This document shows, in pieces, positions 1 to 10,639 of a stretch of DNA of 64,000 bases. The DNA comes from Tritrichomonas musculus. Its lineage: Eukaryota; Parabasalia; Tritrichomonadida; Tritrichomonadidae. Numbering within the stretch: the stretch's first letter is position 1; each line of letters starts with the position of its first letter. The stretch lies in assembly GCA_039105265.1 (NCBI GenBank), contig JAPFFF010000007.1:2108001-2172000 (forward strand). Direction: 5' to 3'. The position numbers and the translations under genes were made by a program. Below the pieces are notes generated by a model that ran no database searches, had not been told where the DNA came from, and saw nothing but the letters and a program-made list of their open reading frames with translations.

Positions 1-1
1 C

Positions 2-1729
2 CATGATGATAACGAAAATCAAGAATCAAATCAAAAAAAAGCATCAGGAATAATAATTGTTGGTGATCTTCACGGTCACATTCTGGATTTATTGCGAATT
101 TTAAAAACTTTTGGATATCCTCCAAAATCTTCATATTTATTTTTAGGTGATATCGTTGATCGTGGTGATTTTTCAACAGAATCGGCTGTTCTAATTTTAT
201 TAATGAAAGTTTTGTGGCCAAAAAATATTTATTTGATACGCGGAAATCACGAATTTCCAGATATGTGGGACAAATCAGGATTTTTTTATGAATTAAATAC
301 TATTTATGGTAGTAACAGCAATAACAATCGAAACGCTGATAATAAGTCAATGAAAGCAGTTGATTCTTTTGCCAAAGCTTTTTCATTTATTCCGTTAGCA
401 GCTGTATTATATGGAAAATTTCTATGTGTTCATGGTGGTATTGGTCCTCAATTTATGAACTACAAAAATTTAAATGAAATTGAACGTCCACTTACATGTT
501 ATGATTTTGAGCCAGTTAGTTCTATTTTATGGTCAGACCCATCAGAATCGGTTGAAACATTTATGCCATCAACGCGAGGATCCGGATTTATGTTTGGCCC
601 TAAAAGTCTCCATGATTTTCTTCAATCACAAAATCTTTCTCTCTTAATTCGTGGTCATCAATGTACTGATAAAGGAGTTGAATTCAATCTTAACAATCAA
701 GTTGTGACTGTTTTTTCTGCCTCATTTTATTGTGGAAGGAAGCAAAATATGTCTGGTGTTTTAGTCATTAATGGTGTTAATGATAAAGGAGAATGCCAAT
801 ATAAAAGTGCCACATTCCCAGTTTTACGATATATTCAACGTTGTGAAGCATCATTCCTCTTTAGCTCGAGTGAAAACTCACTTGTATTTAGTTCCCGTGC
901 TGTTAAATTGAATCTTCCTCCTAGCCCGCCTTTACCTCCTCCAACGCCTCCTGTTTCAGGACAACCAACATCGCCTTTTAGTTCATCACCAGAAAAATTG
1001 CCACCTAATCCAAATCCATCTGCATCGCCTAATAACTCACTAAAATCAAAATCAAAAAATCAAAATGTAAATCCCAATTTTAATAATAGTGCACCAGTAA
1101 GCAAAGCTCTTCCGCATTTACCAAATGCTAAACCGATATCAAATACAGATTTGGTTGCTGTATCTTCAGCACCTTCGATGAAGCATGCCATTGGCATTCC
1201 CACTCCATCCCCCAGGCCAAAAGACAAAATTATTCCTAGATACCGAAACAATAGTTGTACCTCCAAAGATTATCAGCAATATAATAATCTAAACAGCCGA
1301 AGTAAATTACTTGCTGCAGACTCTAATGACCTTTTCACAAATGAGACTCTCTCAAATCTCAATCCTAATATTGCTTACAACTCTCCTCTAATTTCACAAG
1401 CAAGCTCAGCTTCAACGCCTATACAAAAAAATGATTTATACGAACCATCTCATATTTTTACGTCCAGCCATGAAGTTCCAGCTTGTGAACCAAGAAAGAA
1501 AGGAAAATCATCACAGCAAATGACTCAAAAAGCGCAAATGCAACAGAAACAGCAGCTTGGATTAAAAATAAATCCTGGATTGAAGAAGGCTAACCTTTCA
1601 AATTCTTCAACAAACCTTTTTGAACAGACTTCAGCTAAAAATCCATCAGCAATGGTTGTTAATACAAGAAAGAGAAATGTTGATAGAGGAGTTCCTAGAA
1701 ATATATATAGAAAATCTGTTCCCGTGTAA
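2..1729 (+). CDS. PP1-like serine/threonine phosphatase with long proline/serine-rich tail (5' end outside window)
   Basis: PPP-family metallophosphatase, expected to remove phosphate from Ser/Thr in the cytosol or nucleus. The frame is open from base 2, so the N-terminus lies beyond the left edge. An apparent start at 92 is a TTG codon downstream of the first metal motif VGDLHGH (59-79), so it is not the real start. Next come GDIVDRG (usual GDYVDRG, Tyr to Ile), RGNHE, VHGG and RGHQ, so all metal-binding motifs are present. The catalytic domain ends near base 850. About 290 residues of low-complexity tail follow, with a Pro-rich patch (PPSPPLPPPTPP) and many SP/TP sites. Ordinary PP1 has only a short tail, so targeting or regulation through the tail is an inference. 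A second, shorter PP1-like gene lies at 36482-37504. Confidence 0.9.
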   Translation, partial: HDDNENQESNQKKASGIIIVGDLHGHILDLLRILKTFGYPPKSSYLFLGDIVDRGDFSTESAVLILLMKVLWPKNIYLIRGNHEFPDMWDKSGFFYELNTIYGSNSNNNRNADNKSMKAVDSFAKAFSFIPLAAVLYGKFLCVHGGIGPQFMNYKNLNEIERPLTCYDFEPVSSILWSDPSESVETFMPSTRGSGFMFGPKSLHDFLQSQNLSLLIRGHQCTDKGVEFNLNNQVVTVFSASFYCGRKQNMSGVLVINGVNDKGECQYKSATFPVLRYIQRCEASFLFSSSENSLVFSSRAVKLNLPPSPPLPPPTPPVSGQPTSPFSSSPEKLPPNPNPSASPNNSLKSKSKNQNVNPNFNNSAPVSKALPHLPNAKPISNTDLVAVSSAPSMKHAIGIPTPSPRPKDKIIPRYRNNSCTSKDYQQYNNLNSRSKLLAADSNDLFTNETLSNLNPNIAYNSPLISQASSASTPIQKNDLYEPSHIFTSSHEVPACEPRKKGKSSQQMTQKAQMQQKQQLGLKINPGLKKANLSNSSTNLFEQTSAKNPSAMVVNTRKRNVDRGVPRNIYRKSVPV

Positions 1730-2177
1730 TTTTAACATATTATTTTATCCTTGTGCGTGAATATGTTTGTTTTGTATGAATTGACTTTTTGATAACATAT
1801 GGAAAAATTTACTCTTCAAAAAAGGTTTATTTCCTTATGTTTTCATTTTAATCGTCATTTGATTATCTTCTACTCCTATTGTATTGTAAAATTTATATTA
1901 TAGTTTTGAATTCTTTTGATGTTTTTTTAAAAAGTTTAACTTTTTGATATTTCACTGAATCTTATATCTTGAGTTATATGATATAGGTAGATCTCTCTGC
2001 AAAATGTACATGATCTATTCTCATTAATGAGAATCATAAGATTATAATTTAGATTTGTTATATATTGAAATTTCAAACTTTTAGAAGGTCAATCAGATTG
2101 ACTCAATCCTTTGAAAGTTTTATTTTGCATTTAAAAATTTTCTCAACTTTGAATTCATATTTTATATTAGAAAGGAA
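1730..2177. other. Intergenic, AT-rich
   Basis: Spacer between two genes on the same strand. It holds AACTTTTT at 1938-1945, about 235 bp before the Rab start, and an initiator-like TCATATTTT near 2154, about 24 bp before the start. No other structure seen. Confidence 0.6.
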
Positions 2178-2768
2178 ATGAATGCTGATAATTCGTCTCG
2201 TTATCGTGTTGTCCTAGTTGGAGATTCGTCAGTTGGTAAAACATGTATACTTGCTCAACTAGTTGATCATAAATTTAGTAAAAACGAGCAAGCAACAGTT
2301 GGTGCTAATTCGCAGATTTATTTTGAAAATGTTAATGTTAATGACAAAGAAAGCAAAGTAGAAATACAGATCTGGGATACTGCCGGACAAGAAAAGTTTC
2401 GTTCACTTGGTCCAATCTACTACAGAAATGCAGCTGGTGCTCTAGCAGTTTTTGACATGACAAACAGAAAATCATTTGAAAACATAGGAAATTGGATTAG
2501 AGAGTTTCAAGATGTTGCTGGTGAAAATACTATTATTTATATTGTCGCAAACAAGTCAGATTTAACTGAAGAAATTCAAGTGCCATTTAATGAAGCTAAG
2601 TCTTTTGCTTTTCAGCAGAATTTTGAAATATATCAAACATCTGCTAAAACAGGTGAAAACATTCAGAAAATGTTTTCAGATATAGCAAAAAGATTGTATG
2701 AAAAAAGTGTGCCAGTTGTGCCTATACAAGAGAGAAAGCCGCATGATGATAGTAATGACTGCTGTTAA
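2178..2768 (+). CDS. Rab-family small GTPase
   Basis: Small GTPase of 196 residues, the usual Rab length. Visible motifs: P-loop GDSSVGKT (about residues 15-22), effector loop with ATVGAN, switch II WDTAGQEKF, base-recognition NKSD, and SAK in TSAKTG. It ends in two cysteines (DCC), the typical double prenylation site that anchors Rabs to vesicle membranes. The catalytic Gln of DTAGQ is present, so normal GTP hydrolysis is expected. It is closest in style to the Rab5/Rab11 area, but subfamily cannot be fixed by eye. The start is the first ATG of the frame, with a TCA element about 24 bp upstream. It should act in membrane traffic. Confidence 0.95.
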   Translation: MNADNSSRYRVVLVGDSSVGKTCILAQLVDHKFSKNEQATVGANSQIYFENVNVNDKESKVEIQIWDTAGQEKFRSLGPIYYRNAAGALAVFDMTNRKSFENIGNWIREFQDVAGENTIIYIVANKSDLTEEIQVPFNEAKSFAFQQNFEIYQTSAKTGENIQKMFSDIAKRLYEKSVPVVPIQERKPHDDSNDCC

Positions 2769-3379
2769 TTTGTTGTCAATTTATATAAATATTTGTTTTT
2801 ACTATTTCGATTATTGTTTTTAGTAGATAAATAATCCTTCTCAAGAAAAGGTGAAATAATCATCGCAATTATTAAAATTATAAAATGTTTTTAATTTAGA
2901 CGAATATCATGGAGAAAAATATTCTCCTATTTGATCTGTTTTATATTCTCTTTTAAAATAATTCGATTTGAAATATCTAAAATCAAAATCTGTTTCCTAT
3001 GTTTATTAAATATGATTAAATATAATTCAATCTAAAAATATTAACAAGAACTTTTGTTGATATTAAAAACATGGAGAAATTATTGTGAATATATCATTAT
3101 TTATATGAAGATAATGCCAAAAAAAAAGATAATTAAAAAATTATTAACTTTTTTTTCAATATGAGTAACGTATTATTTATTCAATATTGAGTTTTATCAA
3201 ATCACATCAAAAAATGTTCAAATAGAAAATATCAAAAAACGCATTATTTCATGTATGATCAATATCAATTTTTAAATGACAATGTTTAGAAAAAGTTCGA
3301 TATAATCTTTATTTTTATTCAATTTTTCAAAAAAAGACGTTTAAGGGATATTATTTTTCTTCATTTAAATCTTATATCA
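2769..3379. other. Intergenic, AT-rich
   Basis: About 610 bp without a credible reading frame, consisting of short A and T runs. A TCATTTAAATC lies about 20 bp before the next start and could be its initiator. Confidence 0.55.
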
Positions 3380-3688
3380 ATGGCTTCACCATCACCAAAC
3401 AAGTTCAATATTCCACAATCTGCTTTCCAAATAGCCAGACCTCTTGATTCACCATCACTAAAAGGTTCCAGAAATTCAACACCACGAAAAAGTAAGCAAA
3501 GCTTTACCCCAAGGAAGCAAGCAACACCATCAAGATCAAAGCCTGGTACTTTAACTCTAACTCCCAATATGGTTATTCTAAGTTGTAATTCTCTTATTGA
3601 CTTTCGTGATAAATATATGAAAGTAAGTGATGAAACTCAAACAGAACCTGTTGAAATTGCTACAAGTCCTATGAAAGCTAAGAAATAA
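3380..3688 (+). CDS. Small basic SP/TP-rich protein, unknown function
   Basis: A 102-residue protein I do not recognise. It is basic and appears disordered over its first two thirds, with several proline-directed sites followed by a basic residue (SPNK, STPRK, FTPRK, TSPMKAK), the pattern of cyclin-dependent kinase substrates. A more ordered stretch, MVILSCNSLIDFRDKYMKV, sits near residue 57. The stop reads TAAAGG, matching the TAAA stop/polyadenylation overlap described for trichomonads. Its base composition is richer in GC than the flanking spacers, which supports real coding. Chromatin or cytoskeleton binding would be a guess. Confidence 0.65.
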   Translation: MASPSPNKFNIPQSAFQIARPLDSPSLKGSRNSTPRKSKQSFTPRKQATPSRSKPGTLTLTPNMVILSCNSLIDFRDKYMKVSDETQTEPVEIATSPMKAKK

Positions 3689-4035
3689 AGGATTTGGAAG
3701 AAAATGTTTTTATTTGGAATTTTTTTTCCTCATCATCGCATATTCTTTTCCAGAAATTCAGTCAGATCTTGAAAAGGATAAAAATGTATTGATACCCTTT
3801 TGATTATTTATTAAAGAATAAAATTACGAAAGCAATAAATCTTTTCTTTTGAAAAAGAAATTATTGATTTTTTTTTTTTTTATTAATGTTCATTTATAAA
3901 CCAAATCAATGTATATGTAAACCAAATTTATTGTGGAATTAAAAACCTTTTTCTGATCTTTGATTGATTTCAATTTTTGATTATTTGAATTTTATTCAAA
4001 TCCATTTATTTGTAAATATATCACTAATTTTATTT

Positions 4036-4090
4036 CTTTTGATAGAACAAATAATATAATAAGCTTATTATTTTTTTTGTTCTATCAAAG
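4036..4090. repeat. Imperfect 55-bp palindrome
   Basis: The arms CTTTTGATAGAACAAA and TTTGTTCTATCAAAG pair with one bulged base. The centre contains a second small palindrome, ATAAGCTTAT. It could extrude as a cruciform or fold in RNA; no function is assigned. Confidence 0.6.
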
Positions 4091-4483
4091 CAATTGAAAG
4101 TTTTTGATACAAAAATATAATTCATTTGGTATTATTGTAGTATTAGTTTATATTCATCTGTAATGGTATAGAATGTATAAGAATATGTTACCACTAAAAC
4201 ATACTATTAGTATGATACTAAAAACAAATTCATTGTTAAATTTTTCAAAAAAAAGTGTTTACGAAAACAATATATTATCGATGATTGTATGTTGAATTAT
4301 TTAAATGAATGATTAGTTTTATTAAACTCTTTTACAGTAAAGTTTTTTTGTAATTTCAAAACATATTGGCCTTTTGATGGCTGAAATGTCAGTTACAATT
4401 TCAAAGAATTGTTTCAAAAAAATGAATTTTCTTTATCGGTTAAGTAATATATTCAATTTTCAATAGTTAAGTTTAATAGAAAT

Positions 4484-4491
4484 AACTTTTT
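4484..4491 (+). promoter_or_regulatory. AACTTTTT upstream motif
   Basis: AACTTTTT starts 61 bp before the ATG at 4545. The same octamer lies 30-90 bp upstream of the genes starting at 37792, 45783 and 57558. A promoter role is inferred from position only. Confidence 0.3.
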
Positions 4492-4544
4492 AATATAAAA
4501 AGAAAAAAATTGAGAATTAAATAAGAGCCAAATCAACTTAAAAA

Positions 4545-5165
4545 ATGGATGTTTCTTCAGCCATCAAAATTCTCCTTGTTTTTCTTTGCTTCTCATTAAT
4601 CACAAACTTAATTGTTTCCTACTTTGTCCTTGGCGTCCTCATTAGCAAAGTTATCTCTATTCTCACAGGTGTATTATTATTGGCATTAACAGGATACCTT
4701 ATTTTCTTCATCATCAAATCAGACAGATCACTCTTAAAAATGGGACTCTTCGGAGCAACAGCTGTCATAGCTCTTGCAGGAGCCTTAGCATGTTTCTGCC
4801 GTACAAAATATATTACCGAGTATACCCAAAAAATGCCAAGATTCTTCCTTGCATTCTTCACTTCACTCGGACTTTATGAAATTATCGCTTTTGTATGGCC
4901 ACAATTATTACTCAAAATCTTTTCAACATATATTCAAGCATTCGACGCTGACTTCCTTCAAATGGTATCTTTCTTCTTAAACTTAGTTTTTTCAGTAATT
5001 TGCGCCTTGTTCTTAACTATTCCAACCGAATACAACGAAAACTTTTTCGTTCAAAAGGCAGCTGTTTATACAATTGCAACTATTGTTGTTAACACAGTAA
5101 TTGGCTGCATCGCTGGATTCTGCCTTCAATTTAAAGCAGAATCAGGATATACAAACCAAATATAA
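4545..5165 (+). CDS. Predicted six-helix integral membrane protein, unknown family
   Basis: A 206-residue, strongly hydrophobic protein I do not recognise. Membrane segments can be drawn at about residues 8-30, 34-57, 66-84, 97-122, 137-158 and 167-193, with short charged loops (KSDRSLLK, CRTKYITEYTQK, IPTEYNENF). No signal peptide beyond the first helix. The start codon is the first ATG; TCAACTTA lies 12 bp upstream and AACTTTTT 54-61 bp upstream. Codon use is GC-richer than the spacers on both sides. It could be a small transporter or tetraspanin-like protein, but no diagnostic motif is visible. Confidence 0.75.
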   Translation: MDVSSAIKILLVFLCFSLITNLIVSYFVLGVLISKVISILTGVLLLALTGYLIFFIIKSDRSLLKMGLFGATAVIALAGALACFCRTKYITEYTQKMPRFFLAFFTSLGLYEIIAFVWPQLLLKIFSTYIQAFDADFLQMVSFFLNLVFSVICALFLTIPTEYNENFFVQKAAVYTIATIVVNTVIGCIAGFCLQFKAESGYTNQI

Positions 5166-7067
5166 GGGATTGCATTGAATTTCATTAATAAAAGGATATT
5201 GCATTTTATAATATCATCATTTGATTTTATTCAATTTCAACTTTTTCAGAGACATCAAATTAAAAAGTTAAATAGGATTGAGAAGATACTTTGCATTGTA
5301 AAAAGCAAAGTTATCACATCATTCAATATGAGTCTTTATAAAGTTTTGGTATTTAGGGAGATATTAGGCTTGTTATTTTGAGAATCGATATCAAAAGCAT
5401 CACTTTTTTGCATCTGATACTCGATTATCAGTTTAAAATTCTGGTATCGAGATTATCGATTATCAAGAAATCAGATATGAAATGTGATATGAAAATAATT
5501 GTAAATTTGATATCAATTACCAAGATCTCGAGATCTCAAACAGATTTATCTTTTTTTATAATTTGTATTGGTGATTTTAAAATATTTAAAAATAAATAAT
5601 AGAATGTATTGATGTATATTTTAAGATTAAAATCAAAAAATACATTCTGATTTATGAAATATTTGAGATTAAACTACGATCATATATTTATCAAAAAGTT
5701 TAATTGAAAAATCTGATATCAAAAGCTGAGAAAACAATTCTCGAATTTGAAATAGATCTCGAGAATCTGTGCATATTTATGTATCGATATCACAAAGTCA
5801 ATCAATTATCAATCTCGAGAAATGGTGAATAACAAGCCTACTCTTTTTGAATAAGTCTGAGAAGTTCTAAATGAAAATTGATGTCACTAAAATTTTTTTT
5901 TTAAAAAAGGTGAAATAGATATGTTAAAATAGATTACAGTACTATGGAACGATTTACTATAAAATAATTCATTTGTGCTGTTCATATCGTTATAGTTGGT
6001 GGACATAATTCTGTTTTGGAGAAATAATTATGTTTTCACATCATTTCTATATATTCAAATTGGACTTTTAAAAAAACAATTGTAGAACAATTAATATCAT
6101 ATTGGATACATTTTATTCCCCGATTTTCATTCACTTTTATCAAACTAAATTTGATCATAAATATGATATCGAATTTTTAATTTCTGAATATTTTTTTATT
6201 ATTTGAAAAAAATTATAATTTACTTTTCATCTATAATTAAAATGTATCATTATTATTTATTGAAATAAAATAGATAATTAGAAAAAATGGTTTCATTTTC
6301 ATTTCACTACTCAAAAAACTCATTTCATATCACATTTCATGCTTTTACCATAAAAAAAAGGTTGTTTTAATTTGCTCTAACATAGTTATTATTTTAGAAT
6401 ATAATGTATATATTATATTTTAGAAAAGAATTTATTGAAATAATAATTATATAAAAAGAAAAAGTGTTTTCAAAATATGACAAAAATCATTCATACAAAA
6501 TTACTAATTTTGAAAAATGAGTTTATTTTATTTCAAATTAGATGCAGTATTAATCATCTATATGATGCATATAATATATTAAATATAATAATATGGTTGA
6601 AAAAGAATCAATCTTGGAAAAATTTCATTTTTCTTTTTTTCATTCAAAATCATTCATAAATCACTCATACATAATTGATATGATTTCAGAATTACATTAT
6701 TTGATAATACATACAATGAAATATATTATTAATCCTCTAAAAATCATTGTTGCCCATCAAGATTTCAGGTTTTTCTAAGAAATATACAAATTACACTTTT
6801 TTATTTTTTTCTATTATAATAGCATTAAAAATAGCAATTAATCAATAAATATTAGATAAGTATAGAAGAACTATTAAAATAATGAAAATATTTTCTCAAT
6901 GTCTAAAATTGAAAGTCTTTTTCAGTTATTTCAGAAGTTACTCTTTTTCATTAAGGTAATAGATCTTGAGTAGAACCGCCAATTTTATTCTTTCAATATC
7001 ATTATACTATATGCATTATATCAAATATTTAAATAAAAATTTAAAAGTTTTTATTTTTTATTGGAAA
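5166..7067. other. Long AT-rich intergenic region, no gene
   Basis: Nearly 1.9 kb with only short, AT-driven open frames. It holds a possible small inverted-repeat element at 5365-5840 and the 19-bp motif TATAGTTGGTGGACATAAT at 5991-6009, which recurs at 13365-13383. The rest is A/T runs. Confidence 0.6.
5365..5840. mobile_element. Possible MITE-like unit with 13-bp inverted ends
   Basis: TAGGCTTGTTATT at 5365-5377 is the exact reverse complement of AATAACAAGCCTA at 5828-5840. The 476-bp interior is rich in GATATC, CTCGAG and ATCGAT words, some of them in inverted order. No convincing target duplication is seen and no protein is encoded. It could be a non-autonomous DNA element or a chance foldback. 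Confidence 0.35.
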
Positions 7068-7933
7068 TAAGCTTGTAAAATATAACCAAAAGTAAAAAAA
7101 AGACCTGGTCTTGGTGATTCTTTCTGGTCTTTTGGCGATTTTAATAAATCTTTTAAAAAGTTATTTCTTATGAATTATTAAATAAAATGATTAAATGATA
7201 TTTGATTAAATAATAATTCAATTTACGAATCAACATTCAATAAATTCAATGAATTTATTTAATTACTCGGCTATATATATTCATAAAAATATAAATACTA
7301 TTAATATTTCAATGCATTATTTCAATGCATTATTTAGTATTCGGCTATATATATTCATAAAAATATAAATACTATTAATATTTTAAATACATTTTATATC
7401 GGTATATATTTAAAATATAAATGAAAAAAAATTATTTTCAATTGAAAAAATGCTTTTATTGATTTTATTATATATTTATATCTTATTTTTTTTTTTTTAT
7501 TTTATAAATGATATTTTGAAAGCTTTACAAATCACCATCGCCAAAAAAACCGTTTTGGTGATCTCCAAAATATATGTAAACTATTCAAAATTGAATGCTG
7601 TCGCCAAAAGCCCAAGACCTGGGCTTTTGGTGAAATCGGTTATTTGGCTTTTCATCGTCAATATAAATGAGCTTTTTATTATTATTTTATATGATATATT
7701 ATACAAATCATACAATTATTTTGTAATATTCAAAAAATAACATTTTTTTACTGAGAAAATCTTATCGATTATTAATATGACTTTTGATAAAACTCATTTA
7801 ATTCCTCTTTCAAATAATTCAATGGTTTATGACAATAATAAATATTAATAAAATTCATTTGACAATAATATGGTTACATTTGGTGATTTTTAAAACCCAA
7901 AAAACGTTTATTTCACCAAATTTACAAGCTTAT
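7068..7933 (+). mobile_element. 866-bp repeat unit with short inverted ends, copy 1
   Basis: The unit begins TAAGCTTGTAAA and ends TTTACAAGCTTA, so its own ends are inverted repeats, with TA on each side of AGCTTG...CAAGCT. An inverted copy of exactly the same length lies at 15077-15942. Inside are a partial tandem duplication (CGGCTATATATATTCAT near 7268 and 7342) and a perfect hairpin at 7604-7630 (CCAAAAGCCCA / TGGGCTTTTGG). A 96-codon open frame is AT-driven and not credible as a gene. It is best read as a non-autonomous MITE-like element, or as one terminal repeat of a larger element spanning 7068-15942. Confidence 0.7.
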
Positions 7934-8977
7934 AATAATACTAATTTCGTAAAAAAATATTTAATATTTATGAATATATATATGTTTAGTTATTTTATTT
8001 TTGAGAGAAAAACTGCTTTTTCTTCAGAAAATTAACATCTTGATAGTGACTTAGATTTCTATACGATTTTATATCAGGTTTTTTATATATTGTAATATCG
8101 ATTGAAGATATTATATCCAAAATATTCTTCCAAATCATATGGCCAATTTTTGTATATTTATGTTTTCAATTTTTATAAAATTTCTGATATCAGAATTTTT
8201 TTTTTTTGAATATGACATGTTAGATGAAATGATTATTATCTCTATCAAAGCTTTACTGTTCTCCGCCTTTATTTTTAAATAGAGCCACTAAGTCTTTTTT
8301 AAAAAAATACCGACAATGTTTTGCTTTCAAAGAATAGCATTTTTTTGTCTAGTTATTATTAATTAAAAATAAGATTCTTAGATATCTCTTGAATTTTTAT
8401 CATTTATAGAGCAAGCGTTAATAATAATGGTATTATTTTACTCGGCGGCTTTTATCTATTGCCCTTTTACAAAATTACGAATTCTCTATCAAATATCTAC
8501 TATTTTTAATCAAAAGATTTTAATTTATATATGCAATTATAAATAAATATCTAAATAAACTGAATTATTCCAATATGTTAATTTTTATCGGAAAGATTTG
8601 TATAAATGCATTTGAAATAACTGCATTCCCATTTATTTTTATTCAATAATAAACAATTCCATCAAATATTTGTATGTGGTTTTTTTTGACTCTTTTATAC
8701 ATCTTTTTTGTGTTAAATTGCTCATATTTTTCTTCTTCAAAACAAATTTCATCTCACATGTCCTTTTCAAAATGATCATATGTAATATTTCAAAATTGGC
8801 CATATGGAATAGATTAAAAATAATAAAAACCAATTATCTGTCCATTAATAAAATAAATATTATAATTTTAGAAAAATCCTATAGAGATTTGCAGAGTGCT
8901 GCCCCTTCTTTATTTTTATTTTTTTTTTTTTTTTTTTTTAATTAATTTATCAAAAAGAAATAGAATTGTTTAATCTC
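7934..8977. other. AT-rich spacer, no gene seen
   Basis: About 1 kb between the 866-bp unit and the tandem repeats. Only short AT-driven frames are present. A long T run lies at about 8920-8939. Confidence 0.55.
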
Positions 8978-9040
8978 ATAGCCAGATAAATTCCACAGCC
9001 AGATAAATCCTACAGCCAGATAATCCTACCGCCAGATAAT
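8978..9040 (+). repeat. Short tandem repeat, about 16-18 bp unit, four copies
   Basis: Four degenerate copies of ACAGCCAGATAAATCCT lie directly before the larger minisatellite. Both arrays share CAGATAA, so they may have a common origin. Confidence 0.7.
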
Positions 9041-9055
9041 ATTATCTTAAATATT

Positions 9056-9650
9056 GACAAACATTGATGCTAGCAACAGATAAATATTGATGCTAACAAC
9101 AGATAAACATTGATGCTTACAATAGATAAATATTGATGCTTACAACAGATAAACATCGATGCTAACAACAGAAAAACATCGATGCTAACAACAGACAAAC
9201 ATTGATGCTTACAACATACAAACATCTATGCTAACAACAGAAAAACATCGATGCTAACAACAGATAAACATCGATGCTAACGACAGACAAACATTGATGC
9301 TTACAACAGAAAAACATCGATGCTAACAACAGAAAAACATTGATGCTTACAACATACAAACATCTATGCTAACAACAGAAAAACATCGATGCTTACAACA
9401 GAAAAACATCGATGCTAACAACAGATAAACATCGATGCTAACAACAGATAAACATCGATGCTAACAACAGATAAACATCGATGCTAACAACAGACAAACA
9501 TCGATGCTAACAACAGACAAACATCGATGCTAACGACAGACAAACATCGATGCTAACGACAGACAAACATCGATGCTAACGACAGACAAACATCGATGCT
9601 AACAACAGATAAACATCTATGCTAACAACAGACAAACATTGATGTTAATA
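9056..9650 (+). repeat. 23-bp minisatellite, about 26 copies
   Basis: Head-to-tail copies of a unit close to ACAGATAAACATCGATGCTAA with only a few variable positions (ATCGAT/ATTGAT/ATCTAT, GATAAA/GACAAA/GAAAAA, CTAAC/CTTAC). Variants are interleaved in higher-order blocks, as expected from unequal exchange. There are no spacers, so it is not a CRISPR array. It does not encode a continuous protein repeat because 23 is not a multiple of three. Confidence 0.95.
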
Positions 9651-10639
9651 ACTGATTCGCGTTTTTGCTAATTACAAACTTTTGTTAGTTTTTTTACTGA
9701 AAGCATTAATAAAGTTTTTTATTCTCTGTTAATTTTAGAATAAAATTTTGACTAAATTATTGTTTATTTGAATGCCTTTTATATAGATATATTCTTTTTT
9801 CTAAAAGAAAAAAACTGTGTACTAGACACTTTTTGAACGCAGTTCAAAAAGTGGCGTTCCTTGTTTTCATATATTTTAATTTCAAAAAATCATAAAATCC
9901 TGAAAAGTATTCAAAAAAGTTACGAATTGTTGTGAGAGGAGGGTAAATTTCATAGGTTTTTTCTGAGTAATTTGTACTTAATTTTATGGTGAGACACTCA
10001 TGGACAAATTTAATTGTAAAATGAAATTGATGATTTTAAAGTTAATACCTCTGTATTCATTGTTTAATTTATTTTATTTGTTTTGAAGATTTTTGAATTG
10101 AATACATAAAATATAAGTTAAATGCAAAGATAAGAATAAACTTTTTGAATTGAATATGTACTAGTTATCTTTGTGAGAGATTGTTGAATTGAATAGAAAG
10201 ACAACACTGATTGAGAAGTAATCTTGCAAATTTAAGGTGAATGTAGAAATCCTGATGTTATTTTTGCCTAAATAAATTCATTATTGACATTTATTAAAAT
10301 TGTCTCTTATATGAATTATAATAATGGTGGTTTCAATGATGTATTAATTTGCAATACATTTGTATTAATCTCTCATATTCATGTTATATACCATAATACA
10401 TATCTTGCCATATGTTTTATCACGCATTTTACAATAATAAATTGCATATACTTATTTATATCTGCTTCATCATTAGCATTAAAAAATTTATATTTATTCA
10501 TATCTGTTTCGTATATGGAGTTAAAAAAGATTAGTTTATTAATATCAACATCTGCATCATGACATTCGATCATTGTTAAGCAATAAAATTTATAAATATA
10601 AGAGGGTTTATAATGAAATAAGTTTGTATTTTATCATTT
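9651..10639. other. AT-rich region, no intact gene; hairpin at 9827-9853
   Basis: Contains a perfect hairpin, CACTTTTTGAAC-GCA-GTTCAAAAAGTG, at 9827-9853. At 10450-10560 there is a degenerate 42-bp-like periodicity; read on the minus strand it gives DxDINK-type patches that might be an ankyrin-like relic, but this is weak. No gene is called. Confidence 0.5.

Larger units (their letters stand above)
3689..4544. other. Intergenic, AT-rich, with a foldback and a promoter-type motif
   Basis: About 850 bp with no gene. It contains a T run near 3870, the imperfect palindrome at 4036-4090 and AACTTTTT at 4484-4491, 54 bp before the membrane-protein start. Confidence 0.55.

Noticed and set aside
1060-1266. 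Frame opposite the phosphatase tail
   Set aside because: Shadow of the low-complexity tail.
7450-7740. 96-codon frame repeated identically at 15270-15560
   Set aside because: It is the same AT-rich DNA in two copies; the translation is biased to Ile/Leu/Phe/Tyr/Lys, as expected from AT-rich noncoding DNA, and no homology is apparent.
9056-9650. CRISPR-like regular repeat
   Set aside because: Units are contiguous with no unique spacers, and the host is a eukaryote; this is a minisatellite.
9056-9650. GCTAACAACAG in the minisatellite resembles the trichomonad 3' splice/branch motif ACTAACACACAG
   Set aside because: It is not an exact match, occurs in every unit and has no gene around it; treated as coincidence.
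10379-10573. Minus-strand frame with DxDINK patches resembling ankyrin linkers
   Set aside because: Too short and degenerate, no TPLH-type core; kept only as a remark.
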